A stretch of DNA of 64,000 nt from Populus alba (taxonomy: Eukaryota; Streptophyta; Magnoliopsida; Malpighiales; Salicaceae): the NCBI RefSeq assembly GCF_005239225.2, contig NC_133301.1:1369001-1433000 (forward strand), given 5' to 3'. The position numbers and the translations under genes are program-made. The notes beneath the pieces were generated by a model, which was given only the letters and a program-made list of their open reading frames with translations, made no database searches and had not been told where the DNA came from. This document shows, in pieces, positions 47,111 through 58,739 of this stretch (positions are counted from its first letter, which is position 1; each line of letters opens with the position of its first letter).

Positions 47111-47507
47111 TTTGGTATGCAAGAATCAAATCCTTTCTGCTCGCTGCGAGTATATCTTGGAGAGGAAAGTGTCGGTTTGGCACAGCGGTGCAGTTTCCCC
47201 AAATTTATTATTATTTGTTTTACAAATTATTATTTTTATTATTATTATTATTTTGATAAGTAGATGTTAAAAAATAAAAATAAAATATTTTTTTAAATAA
47301 AAGATATTTTAAAAAAACACTATCTTAAATCTGCCCAAAAAATAATCCGGATATGTTAGATAAGTTGTTTTTTTACTTTTTTATAATTTTAATTGTTGTT
47401 TTAGAATAAAAACAATTTAAAGATTTTTTTTTGATATATTTTTTATTACAATAAAAATAAAAATAAAAAGATAATGTTATATATATATATTACAAAACCA
47501 TTTCTAC

Positions 47508-49752
47508 CACTACTAGAAAATCAACAAATACAAACGAAATCACCTATGGTTTTCTTCCATCGATATTTTATGGTGATATTTACTAACCGAATTTTTTTCA
47601 TTGCTAACCCTATCAATTTATACCGACAAAAATATTCTATCAATATATATTGAAAGAATCACAGTTAGAATATAAAGAATTCTGAACAACAAATCAACAT
47701 GATGACATGTAAGTTTTTGTGAACGAGTTTTCCAACAGAATTACAATAGGATTCAAACTAGGATGTCCATACAATGACGTGTCTATTATATCAATAGAAT
47801 TGCCGATAAATTTACAGACGAAATTGTTCCGTCAGTAATATTTAATATATGACCTGGTCATCGACTCTTCCCTCCCTTATTTCTCTTTCTTCTTTCTCTT
47901 TGCATCTAAACAAACCCCTCCCCCACTGCAAACAACCAGTCCCTAAACCCAAACATCCCCCCTCATTTCAACGCAATTCATCCTTCTTTAGCTTTTCTAG
48001 TCACAACATTTGTGTTTTGATTTATTGTAGATTTTTCATTTTAAATAAGTACATCTACCTTTCTTTAATTTTAACACAATTTTAAAATATCAATTTTATT
48101 ATTGAATGTTTTTTAGTATATGTATTTTGTTTGAATGTTTACTTATTTTATTGTTTTTTTCTCAAACAAACTTGTTATATGGATTTATAATTTTGTACAT
48201 GTTATGGTTTTTTTTAGATTTTATAAAATTGTATTTGTTTTTTAAATTGTTGAAACTTAAGTTGAATTACCAACTTAGGTGTGTTGTGATGAAATAAATA
48301 ATGATTTATTTAACGAGTTTGTTTTATACTTTGTCAATTTTATTATTGAGTTGTAATTTTTGTAAATTAATGTATATAAATGTATATGTACGTAGATAAT
48401 TGATAATTGAATATTTAAGAAAAGTTTGAAAGTAAGTTGGATAATCTTAAGCTAAACCAATATTTTTGCAAATTTATTTACGTAATGTAATTAATTAATA
48501 TATGTTGTCATCATTATTTTATATATATATTCGATATAAGTCATAAATGATCGTTCATAGATATATCAAGATTCATCTCAAGTATTGTGGATGATGGATT
48601 GTTATAATGGGGTTTAGAGTTTTATTAATTTCGCAAAATCTATTACAAGAAATATTAGTGGAGACGGTATAGGTGTCTATACAGAAGTATAAAAATAAAA
48701 AGTTCATATGTTGTAACAATGTATCTTCTACATAAAGGATTAATAGAGGATTACTTATGTTAGTATACACATGAAGAACCATTTATTCATCACGAAATCA
48801 TAGTAGAAAGGATGGTTAGGTCAACTTCTACTGCTAGTAACGTGCATGAAGTTGTAAAGTAACAATAATAATCCTTACAAGAATATGGTTATAGATGCAA
48901 TAAGAATGAATCAAGGTCATGATAATTCATGTTTAATTGTAGATGAAAAACCTAATGTAGACACGATCAAGTTTTTTGATCTTTTGAAAGATTCTAATGA
49001 ATCATTATGTGATGGTTGCACAAAAATAGTAAATTATCGGTTGTTACATATGTGTTTACCATCAAGTCGAATTATAGATTGAGTGAGGTCAGTTATGATA
49101 AAATTATTGAATATGTGAGAAGCATTTTACCTAAAAGGAACAAGTTGAAAGAAAACTTCTATGCTGCTAAGTTCATGATGAAACCCTTCAGTTTAGGAGG
49201 ATAGAAAATTGACATGTGTTTAGACTTCTGTATATTGTACTACCTTAAAAATGCTAAGTTAATCAAGTGCATAACAAGTGAGCATTCCCATTATAAACCT
49301 AGAACTGATATGGAAAGACTTTTGTAGCACATAAAAAACTTAGATACTTCTCAATCACACCTACACTGCAGAGGTTATTCATGTCATCAAAAGTTGTTGA
49401 GCATATGACATGACACTAATCATATGAAACAGTGGATGGAGTGATGATGCATTCTTTTGATGGAGAAACATGAAAACACTTTAATAGTGTGTATCCTTAC
49501 TTTTCAGCTAAATTAAGAAACTTGTATCTTGGGTTGTGTATAGATGAATTCAACCCATTCGGGTTATTCACTACTCTTTATTCTTGTTGGCCGATTATAC
49601 TCACAGTTTACAACTTGCCACTGAAAATGTGTATGAGACTGGAGTTCATGTTTTTATCTACAATTATACCCGGTCCTAATAGTTCGGGCTGTAATATAGA
49701 TATTTGTCTTCGATCATTAATTAATGAGTTAAGACGGTTGTAATCTTTCAGG
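47508..49752 (+). mobile_element. CACTA (En/Spm) transposon, truncated, with TNP2 remnant
   Basis: The element begins CACTACTAGAAAATCA, a CACTA terminal repeat, followed by subterminal 'ccgataaatttacagacg' and 'ttccgtcagtaa' motifs typical of the superfamily. From about 48580 to 49742 the plus strand translates in several frames to TNP2-type transposase: VTMYLLHKGLIEDY, KFFDLLKDSNE, KLSVVTYVFTIKSNY, FMMKPFSLGG, LQRLFMSSKVVEHM, LGLCIDEFNPFG, YNLPLKMCM, IPGPNSSGCNID. Stops and frameshifts show it is dead. The right part is missing: at about 49752 the transposase frame runs straight into the end of a PP2 exon. Confidence 0.82.
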
Positions 49753-50204
49753 GCTTTTGGTCTGATCTCAATCCCTTCCACAATCAACCCGCGTTTCCAA
49801 TGATCAATGTTGTCAAAAAAAACCTAATTTCCAGTTCTCCATCCTCCTTTTCTGTGCTAAAGAAGTCACCGAGTTCCATCTCCAACCACCCATCTCCTCT
49901 TTCCTCTGGATAATGCACCCTGCCTCTGACAGTTACAGATGAATTGCACCGGTGCATTCCTTGCGCATTCCAGCTAACAGTCCGTGCACCATATTCCCCT
50001 CCATCCAGTTTCATTGTGGCATCTACTGGTTGGTTATCCAATCCATAAACATCTACTGGTTGGTTTTCCAATCCATAAATTGTTGATGCAAACTTGAACA
50101 CGAGGTATACTGTGTATAATGTTGCTGGGGACAACAAACAAGTATTGATTTTGGCAATGATTTCAAGCCTACACACACGAATAAGCTCAGCCACTTCTGC
50201 AAAT
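49753..50204 (-). pseudogene. PP2 exon 3 relic abutting the CACTA element
   Basis: The minus strand reads [31 protein letters not shown] and GDGWLEMELGDFFSTEKEDG, then frameshifts at a poly(A) tract (about 49814-49823), with [12 protein letters not shown] before the CACTA junction removes the last codons. A 27-bp in-frame tandem duplication repeats YGLxNQPVD. There is no exon 2. It may be the distal part of the same dead gene as the orphan exon at 50565-51091. Confidence 0.85.
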
Positions 50205-50564
50205 CTATAGACAACTAAGAGCTCAAGGAGAGAAGCAACGTTTCTAATGTAACTGATGACTTTTATAAAACAAAACATTAGTGTAACTGCTAAAACTACA
50301 ACTTTAATTCATCTGCAAATATTGACTAAAAAACGATAAGAAATAAATTACCCAGCAAAAACTCTTAACGAAAGTGCGCTTGATCATTTTAAATTGATCA
50401 ACGAATATATCAATTATCAACTGATCTAGTAGTAAATTGGATCAAGAAAAATTTTTAATCAAATAAAAAGCTATTCAAAAAATAAAACACAAATGGACCT
50501 GTAAAAAAAAACATTCAAAGGAAACAAACTGAATTAAAAAAAAAAAAAAAAAAGGAAACTTAAC

Positions 50565-51091
50565 CTTTCTCCCATGGTCAACAATGATGGGATTGTCGCA
50601 GAGACTGAAGTAGACTTCTTTTTTGGAAGAAGCAGACGACAGCAGGAGAGAACCATCAAGGGCAGCAGACAGGATGGACATTTCAAGGGAAGCCAAACAA
50701 AATACTAAAATGTCTTTTCTCACCCATAAATGTTATTCCTACATATCTCTTTAAAGAGCCAAAACCAACAAAGTGGGATCACTAAAAAAATAAACCAATT
50801 AAATATAGCCATGTGGAAAAAAAAATAACATCAAACTTATTAAAAAAATAATAAAACACTTGTTTCTTCCACTCCAATATAAATGACTCTTCAAATGGCT
50901 TTTTTCCATTGGAATATATATAGTAAAAAAAGCTATATTTATACATTTAAAATGTTATTTTATCAATTTAGCTTTTCAAAATAGCATTTTGCATTGGAGA
51001 TGCTCTTAAGGCAGGAAACTCTGCCAAACAACGTCAGATTTGGCAGCCGACTTGAAAATGGGTGAGACAGCAGAGAGCTGGCATATATCCA
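50565..51091 (-). pseudogene. Orphan F-box exon split by an insertion
   Basis: This is the counterpart of the exon relic at 41174-41477. The minus strand retains SAALDGSLLLSSASSKKEVY and SLCDNPIIVDHGRK (50690-50565). After about 330 bp of foreign AT-rich DNA, the upstream part 'caaacaacgtcagattt' resumes at about 51009-51091. It is truncated before the start of the F-box. Confidence 0.85.
50681..51008. mobile_element. MITE-like insertion in orphan F-box exon
   Basis: A block of about 330 bp is absent from the paralogous exon at 41174-41477. It is AT-rich and ends 'gcattggagatgctctta', a common terminal motif of plant MITEs (rc: TAAGAGCATCTCCAATG). The left end 'catttcaaggg' does not mirror it well, so that end may be truncated. 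The insertion point replaces about 12 bp of the exon. Confidence 0.55.
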
Positions 51092-52049
51092 AAAAAAAAA
51101 ATAAAGTTAATCTATATAGAACATAAAAAAAAATATAAATTAGAATAATCATTTCAAAAATTATATATATATTTTTCATCAAATATAATAAACAAAAATA
51201 CTTCTTAAATAAAGTCGGGATGATCCAATAACAGGATTTGAATCACTGTTCTTGTTCCCAATACTACTGTTAGTTTTGACTTCAATAATTTGAATGGGAT
51301 AAAAGTAATAAATTAATAAATAAATTATTATCATTATGGTGTACTAAATTATGTCCACATAATTATCCAGATTTAACAAAAATACGATCATATTATTAAG
51401 AAAACATAAAAATAACTCAATCTTTGATCGTAAGCTTTCTGCCCTGGACTTCTTTTCCTTGTTGTATCTATGATAAGGTTGAAATAAGAGTAGTGTTTAA
51501 GAGAATTAGTAAGTGATTTCTTACAAATAGTTGGGCTTCTTGTTGGCCGATCAGCAGGAAATTTCAACGTAACCATTCAATATATTAATCTAGCAGTGTA
51601 ATATAAAGTTAGAAACAATGGCGAAAATCAATCCTTTTATTGCACAGAGCAAATAAGCTATTTGTCACCTCTGGCAACCCATATAAATTCGAGTTTCAGT
51701 GTTGCCGGCTGCCGGCTATATTGGATAGTTAACATAAAGCATATAAAGAGGTCATGACGAGAATTTATCCGGCCATATATGGCAACTGCAATGGGATTTT
51801 TCGCTGGATCATAACTCGAACTGCAGGTACGAGCAGAATGTATAGTGCAAGTTTACAAAGTGAAAATCTTGATCTGAATCCAGTAGATTGCTTTCCGGGA
51901 AAATAAGATTGTTGTTGAAACCTTGGCTTGACTTCTTGTGATCCCTGCAAAGCTACGGCCAATTCAAAGGGGTACCTTTAGGATTCGAGGTAATCATACA
52001 CGCTCAATTTTGTAGTTTGAACTGCACAACAATGTATAGCATTATGGCC

Positions 52050-55000
52050 TCAAAACTTCAGCCATTTCTTCTCTTTTTCTCTACCGGTAATGGCATTCGA
52101 TGCAGATGCTTTAGAAGCCTCGGCTTTGGCCAAAGCTATGCGAGTCTCGTTTAATTTTCTCATAGCAGATTCATAAACCACCTTCTCTTTTTTGTTTCTG
52201 TTTGCCATCTCTTCAAGCCTCTCCACACGTACCCTCAACTCCTTAATCTCATCATCATAAGCAAGCAGATCTCGCCTATTGACTTTCTTCTCCTCTGAGC
52301 CTTTACTTTTCTGCTTCTTAGCTGACTCGCCGTTCAGAGCTTCGTTGTGCCCAGCAAGTTGATTATTGATAAGAGTAAAAACATCTGGTCTCCTTTCCCC
52401 TTCAGCTTTTGCTGCCTTAGCTGCTGCTGCAAACTTCTTCTCACGTTTTCTTTTCCCGCCCCTGCTTCTCTTCTTCCCATGATTATCTTTGGTCCCCTCT
52501 TTTTGAGACTCCAGAGCATGATCAAGTGATTGCTTTGGTGGGAGGACCTTCACAGGGATAGGGTCCAGCATGCCCTGACCCGATGCACCTAATCCCATCC
52601 CTTCACGATAACCCATATTTGCCATCATCTTGGAAGCTATGCCCCGTGTATGATTTTCCCACGTCGCAAATAGAGCAGTTCCTGTTTGGATACCTCTTTG
52701 TAAGTTTGTGCTCTCAAGAAACCCTAAACCTTCTGCACTCTCTTCATCATAATCGCTAGAATCAGATCCTTCTGAGCTTGAATCAGTTTCCTCTTCATCA
52801 CTCATCAAGGCATACTCAGATATCGTCATAGCTTCACACCCAAGCTTTGCAGAGCTTCCGCCATCATGGAAAACAACCTGCCCTACTCTGTGTTCATTAT
52901 CCCAAGATTCAAGTTCAGCTTTCCTCCATATGCCAACATTACTATCTGAAAGTGCCCAGATACAGGATCCCACCAATGACTGATCCCACATTGTTGGCAC
53001 ATAATTCTTCAGGGAGGATAATGACACATCAACCCCTGCACATATAAAATCACATCAACCAGCAATCCTGGAAATAGCTGTTCCAGCAAATGATACAGAT
53101 AGGGAATACGTTTAGTAACAAATGAATAGATATATTATGGTTGACAAATAATAGAAGTATACAAAATCCCAGATGGAAAAAACAGCAAAAGCTGCTCTAA
53201 CACAATTGTGAATGCACAAAGAAAGGTTTAAGCAGGAAAAAGGAAAGGTGTCAAACATAGCCTACATATCTACTTCAAATATGAAGAATGAATTGGCAAA
53301 GATCCCAAGTTACTTTATTGTTGTAGAGTGGGGAACATACGATTAAAAACTACAGAGAGATTTCATAAACAAAGTAAATTGTCCTCCATAGTCATTCTAT
53401 GAAAGTTGTTTTCCCAATGTAAGGGCAGGCTACATCCTTCATCCATGTCATTGGATGAATTGTGACCGCATTTAATTTTATGAAAATGGAAATATAAATA
53501 CAGCTTTTCCAGAAAAGAAAAAAAAAGGGATCTACTAGCCCCACATACTTGAAATGATTTCAACATACCATGTGATAAGCGGCAGCTAGTGCCAAATCGA
53601 CATCGTTCTTGCAGAAAAAACTTGCATATCTGCACTTGGGGAGTCGATCATCAGTATATTAGCTATTGAAAATCATTTTTATTTCATAAACTACCTCAAT
53701 ATAGTTTCAGCACTTCTAACATTTTCCCCTGTACCATATAATCATCAGTAACACTAGTTGGTGTATAAGTGGCACTTCAGGATGTATTTTTGCCTTTTCA
53801 GCAATGCCAAATCTGACTCACTTATAGGTCTCCCATCCAAAAGAGATGGATGGTAAAAATATTAGGAGAAAAGGTATGCATACGAAACCAGATTTGAGAA
53901 AAGAGCTGATAGTTTAGTGCATGGCTACTAAAACATCCCACGAGTGCTCTTCAGACAAAAAAGAGGATTCTAACAATCCATCAAAACCTTGCATTAGATA
54001 AAGCCTGAATAAATAACATACAATCAACTGTCACGGCAGCACAAGCTAGTGGACTATGTGCACGTGGAAGGATAAGATTTATGGGTGAATCTGAATGTTC
54101 CAGTTCCATCAGCAGCACCACAAAGACGTAACACCGTTAGTCCCACCAAAGAGGATGAATTAGTTATTTGGGAAGGCAATGGACCGTGTCATACTATATT
54201 CCAAAAACAAAAAACAGAAGCAACCTTTTTGGAATTAAACAGAAAAAAATAGACTCACCAGCATATTTTCTGATATAGGAGTGAGGAAAGCGATCTTCAC
54301 AGTATCAGAACAAACCAACTCAATAATTTGACCATTGTACCAGCGTCCATCAACATGACGGAATCTGCATTTTGATCCTACAGAGTAACACTGGTCCTCT
54401 AGTGGTTCTGGTTCAACATGAACTGGATCAAGAGGCTCAGTCTTGACATCCTCTACAGTATGGTTGGAAGCATGTAATACTGAATCTGCCTCTCGTAATA
54501 ACCGTGCACGTTTTAGATGCAGGAGTCCCTCCTCTGCATCTTTAATGACCTGAAGAAGCTCCTCTTGAACCTGAGATGAAAACAATAACATCAAACAACG
54601 TGTACCATAATTCAAAATGATGGAAACGACACAAACAGAAAGTCCACCTTCCACAATCATAAAGCATAATATACATTGCTACGCATGTTATTTGCACATC
54701 CTTGTAAGCACAAGCCATACACCAATGTCTAAAGGTCTTCTAGCACAAAGGGTGCTTTTCAAAAGAAGCAATTCTGTAAACCAATAGACGCAAACATTCA
54801 TTGAAGGTACCAAAGACAATTTCTTTTACACCATTTTGGTTTTAGCATTAATCAGGTAATGTAGAGTTTGCCTGGTCATCTTCACATTCTTTAGACAAAA
54901 ATTTCAAGAACACATAAGTAACAAGAAAAACAGCTTCTATGCACAAAAAATACATCATAAGAGCAATGGATAGTAAAACCCAACTTGTTAAACTAAGATA

Positions 55001-55401
55001 TAATTGAACTTTTTAAGAGGTTACCCATCAAAATGAACAGCAGCTTCTACACAAGAAACAAGCATAGCAAAAAATCAACCAAAACAAAATCCAACCAGCA
55101 AAACTCGAGATACCCACTCAAGTTTCAATCTTTTTCAATAAATAAACACTCCTACCTTCTACAAAAGCATTAAAAAGCGTATCCCTCAATTGGTTCGCCA
55201 AGAAAATAAAAGAAATATGATAAAAACAGAAGGAAAAATAAGAAACCAAGAAGAGAAGGCGGAGATTGTTACAGAGAGAAGCTCAGGATTTGATGGGTCA
55301 GAGGCAAGAGCATCATCCAAGGCAGCTAATGAATCTTTCTGCTCTAGAAACTGTAGTTCCAGTTGGTTCTCTAGAGCTCTCTCTTCTTCCTCGTCTGCCA
55401 T
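52050..55401 (-). CDS. CCCH zinc finger, Tudor-like and G-patch protein
   Basis: This is a probable nuclear RNA-binding or splicing-associated protein. Exons 55401-55273, 54570-54259, 53629-53569 and 53035-52050 join to 495 residues. An N-terminal coiled region ([18 protein letters not shown]) starts at residue 5. A Tudor/SMN-like segment lies at about 103-147 ([18 protein letters not shown]). A single C-x7-C-x5-C-x3-H finger (Cys149, Cys157, Cys163, His167) is encoded by the 61-bp exon 3. An acidic Ser-rich stretch follows (about 248-267), then a G-patch at about 298-340 ([14 protein letters not shown]), a Lys-rich nuclear-localisation-like region (about 350-385) and a C-terminal coiled coil. 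From memory this is the architecture and length of Arabidopsis At2g24830. The last exon is partly duplicated at 43490-43722, and a decayed exon 2 copy occurs twice in the duplication. Confidence 0.92.
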
Positions 55402-56776
55402 TGCTGCAACGATCCTTCGAGATCAAGGGAGGAGACCAGACACGGATGTTTTCATGACACTACAGTTGCGTCATTTATATCGGATGATTGACACGTCGTC
55501 CTTTTTTAATATTTTTTAAAAACTTTAATTTACCATGATGGACCAATAGTATAGTCTAAATATATATGATACCCAGAAGATTTTAGAATTGACAAAATAA
55601 TAATTTTAGGCTTTTACCCTGAATAATAACCTGGGTTAGAATATTAATAATTTTTCTCATGTGGAAGTTTCATTATAAAAAACCGTTATATCCATTAAAT
55701 TTATTTTTTTAACAATTTTATAAATACATTACTCACATCAGATATAATTAGAAAAGTAAATTGTTCAAATATTTATATTAAAAATAATTTTTTTTGTTCG
55801 TAAAATTTATTTATGAAAGGGTTTAGGGTTTAAGTCTCATCAAACTTATACATAATAATAATAGTTACCATTGTTTTTATCGTTTTAGGAAATTATACTG
55901 CATTGTTGTTTTAATAAAGTTGTATAAAACTTCCGTGCATTTTTATATTCATGTTTTATACTTAAACATGAAATCAAATCTTTTTTACTCATTTTATTTA
56001 CTCAAGTTCCAATCATTTAGTTAAATATATCTAATAAATCAATTTACATATTAATTATATTTTCTAATAAATTTTCTGATGTTTATCCTAAACATAAGTT
56101 ATATCCTATTTGACATTGTGATCCAACTTTATTTTTAAAAATAATTAAGTGTTTTTAGCTTTAAATTGAAAAAAAAAATAGATTTTTTTTATTGTTTTGA
56201 TATACTGATATCAAAAATAAATTTTAAAAAATAAAAAATTATTTTGATGTATTTCTATAAAAAAAAAAACACTTTGAAAAACAATATTTATCACACTTTA
56301 AAATAAATCATAACAAACTTAATTTTAGAATTCGCTTAATAGGACAAAGAAGTGTAATTTAAGCTGTGTTTTGCTCTAATTATAAATTTAAAAGTATTTA
56401 ATTAATTAACATGAATTCCACTAAAAAAATCTCTCTTAAAATCTTAATTATGAAAAAAAAACTATAATTTATAGTTTTTTTAAAAAATAATTAAAACCAT
56501 AATTGCAAAAAATATAATCACTAGACTTTAGTAAAGTTTTCTTTCGCAAAATTCAGCACCACTTCCCTAATTTAATTAAACTCTAGGATTAAGTGTAAAA
56601 ATCCATGTAATTCCCCCCTCGACATAAGCGAGCAACAAGTCGCCTCCTACATAAACGACTCCCCACTCTCCTTCCAAAAATCCCAAAATCAAATTCAGGA
56701 CTGGGCGGGCAACAACAAATACAAATCCATCTTCTCCTCCACACAAAAAAAAAACCTAAAATCAGACAACTAAGAA
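55402..56776. other. Intergenic between CCCH and SKA2-like genes
   Basis: Both genes read away from this region, so it should hold two promoters. Most of it is AT-rich. The stretch 56140-56300 has the 'atatcaaaaataaattttaaaaaataaa' and 'aaacactttgaaaaac' style of the short AT-rich MITE family. The last 190 bases before the SKA2-like start are less AT-rich and are likely its 5' leader. No TATA box is convincing. Confidence 0.4.
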
Positions 56777-58739
56777 ATGGGCCACCGCCACGTCCACCAC
56801 CAAGCAACTGACAGTTTAGTAAACCTCTTCACGAAGGCAAACAACGATCTTACTCTTGTCCAACTCAAGCTCGAGAGAGAATTTCAACAGATCTACCCTG
56901 ACAATGTAATTTTTTTACTGTTTTTTTTAAATTGAATTAATTTATTATTATTATCATTATTATTATTATTACTACTACCACTACAAAATGCAGGCAAATC
57001 CAGTGAAGCTGGTTAATAGAATAAAGAAAGTACAAGGAGATTTGACAGTCTTGAAGGATCAGTGTCAAGAGCTTCTTGCAGCTAAACAGGTAGGAATTGG
57101 TGATTTCTTGGTTTTATTTTTTTGGGTGGTAAATTTTGGTTTTTTTTTTTTTGAATTCGAGGACCCAAATGAAGGAATTGTAATGGGTTTTTGGAGTTTT
57201 GATTTTTTCATGTTGTGTGTTTGTAGGATTTGATTGATAAGGCGCGGACGGTTCTTGTGGGGAATAGGAATTTGATACAGAGGATGGAAGTGTCGATAGG
57301 GGTTGATGTTACTGGTGATGCCGAGGATCCTGCATTTGTGAACTTCAATCAAGTAAACTTTTCGTTTGTGCTATTCTCTTTGGTTTGAATTTGCTATTTT
57401 TAGAATTGGTGCCTTTTTGTTGGAATAAATGTTGAGAAAGACTATATAAGCATCTGGGAACTTGTGTGTTTAAGGATGTTTGTTTATGGAAATGGAGTTC
57501 TGGTTGTAATTTCATAAATTGATTGGCTCTTTATGAAGTTCCAAGTAATCTTTTTTGGGTGAAAAACCAGGACATGATGAAACTCCGGTGACCCAATTTC
57601 CCAGAACAGATAGTATAATCTCACAATTAGAAAGATGAATGTTTTGCATATATTTGATGTTCATGATGTGATGTATCTGTTCCATGTATAATACTGATTG
57701 ATTGATTGTTTTTTTTTAATCTTAACGTTACACGATATTGTTTCAACGTTGAACTGGAAAACAATGTCCTTGAAATGATAGGGTTCTTTCCTGTAAATAG
57801 CACCATACAACATACATGCTCAACAAAGAATTATGATAAGTGTTCTCATCATAATATCAACCAGCTGGAGCATCAAGGAACATATGTTCCTTTTCCAATG
57901 TAACATATGATCGACTAATATGCACTGATTGGAAGGTTGCATGTTTTCCAAGTGGTGTGTAAAGTGATTGCACCATTTGCCAGTAAGCAACCAAAATTGA
58001 ATAAATAGTGAGGCTCTGCACAAGTGCGTGCCCAGGCAGAGATATTTCCTGGGCAACTCTTTTTCTGCTAGCAAAGCCTACATTTCTGAACCTCTAAACA
58101 CTCGTCTTTGTTCAATTTCTCCCATTATTGCTAACAATATATGCAACTACTGCATCTGGTAAACAATATTATTATGTCTTTGATTTCTTTCTTCTTTCAG
58201 ATTATTGATGAGTGGACGACTCAGGTCAGAGCAAGAACAGGTACGAATCTACAGGAAATCTGGTTTTTGCTGTAACATTTACTGGTGAAGTCTTAATGCT
58301 TGCCTAGATAAAATGCCTGTTTCATCATTGACGATGAAGTGAGGAATTTAACGGTCATGAAACTTGGTGTTCATGTCTTGGATATCAACTTGGCCCCCAT
58401 TCCATTTCCACTTGCAATTTGTTTTCTTTATTGGGCCATTCTGCCCCCAAAACATGGTATTTGTTGGGCTGTGATGAGCATGGTTCCTTCAGCTTCTCTG
58501 ATTGTCAGTAGGAATCCAGGGGCAGATTTCTGTTTGCTGCCCTGTTGAAATTTAGTTGCAATGAGGGCTGATAATGAGATATTGAAGGTTTTGCAACTCA
58601 AGCCACTACCAAAAATGACAATATGCAAGTATAAATAGAAGACTAACTTCTTGTTATCGATGCAGGGGATGAGAAGCACGATTCTGACGCTGAGGATATC
58701 AACAAGTTGCTTTTCTCAGCCATAGTTCAAAACAATTAA
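56777..58739 (+). CDS. SKA2: SKA2-like spindle and kinetochore-associated protein
   Basis: SKA2 is a small coiled-coil subunit of the SKA complex, which holds kinetochores on spindle microtubules in mitosis. Five exons (56777-56905, 56994-57089, 57227-57352, 58201-58240, 58666-58739) join to 154 residues. The N-terminal half aligns by eye with the SKA2 family pattern: a short N-terminus, LFTKANNDLTLVQLKLEREF, then a PDxxNPVKL spacing and a second helix VQGDLTVLKDQCQELLAAK. The plant-type C-terminus (VNFNQIIDEWTTQVRARTG, ending LLFSAIVQNN) extends beyond the animal protein. From memory Arabidopsis At2g24970 is the counterpart. Intron 3 is 848 bp. No damage seen. Identification rests on the coiled-coil pattern, so it is less certain than for the enzymes. 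Confidence 0.8.

Larger units (their letters stand above)
43721..52283. repeat. Large tandem duplication, copy 2
   Basis: This is the second copy of the segment at 36871-43723. It continues at its right end into the intact CCCH/G-patch gene. Relative to copy 1 it retains about 2.5 kb (47790-50298: CACTA transposase region plus a PP2 exon 3 relic), gains a MITE-like insertion in the orphan F-box exon, and lacks about 1.1 kb corresponding to 41370-42490. Copy 2 therefore looks closer to the ancestral layout. Confidence 0.8.

Noticed and set aside
47849..48085. 78-residue frame in the CACTA element
   Set aside because: It lies in the noncoding 5' part of the element, is Ser/Phe-rich, and does not match TNP2 or other transposon proteins.
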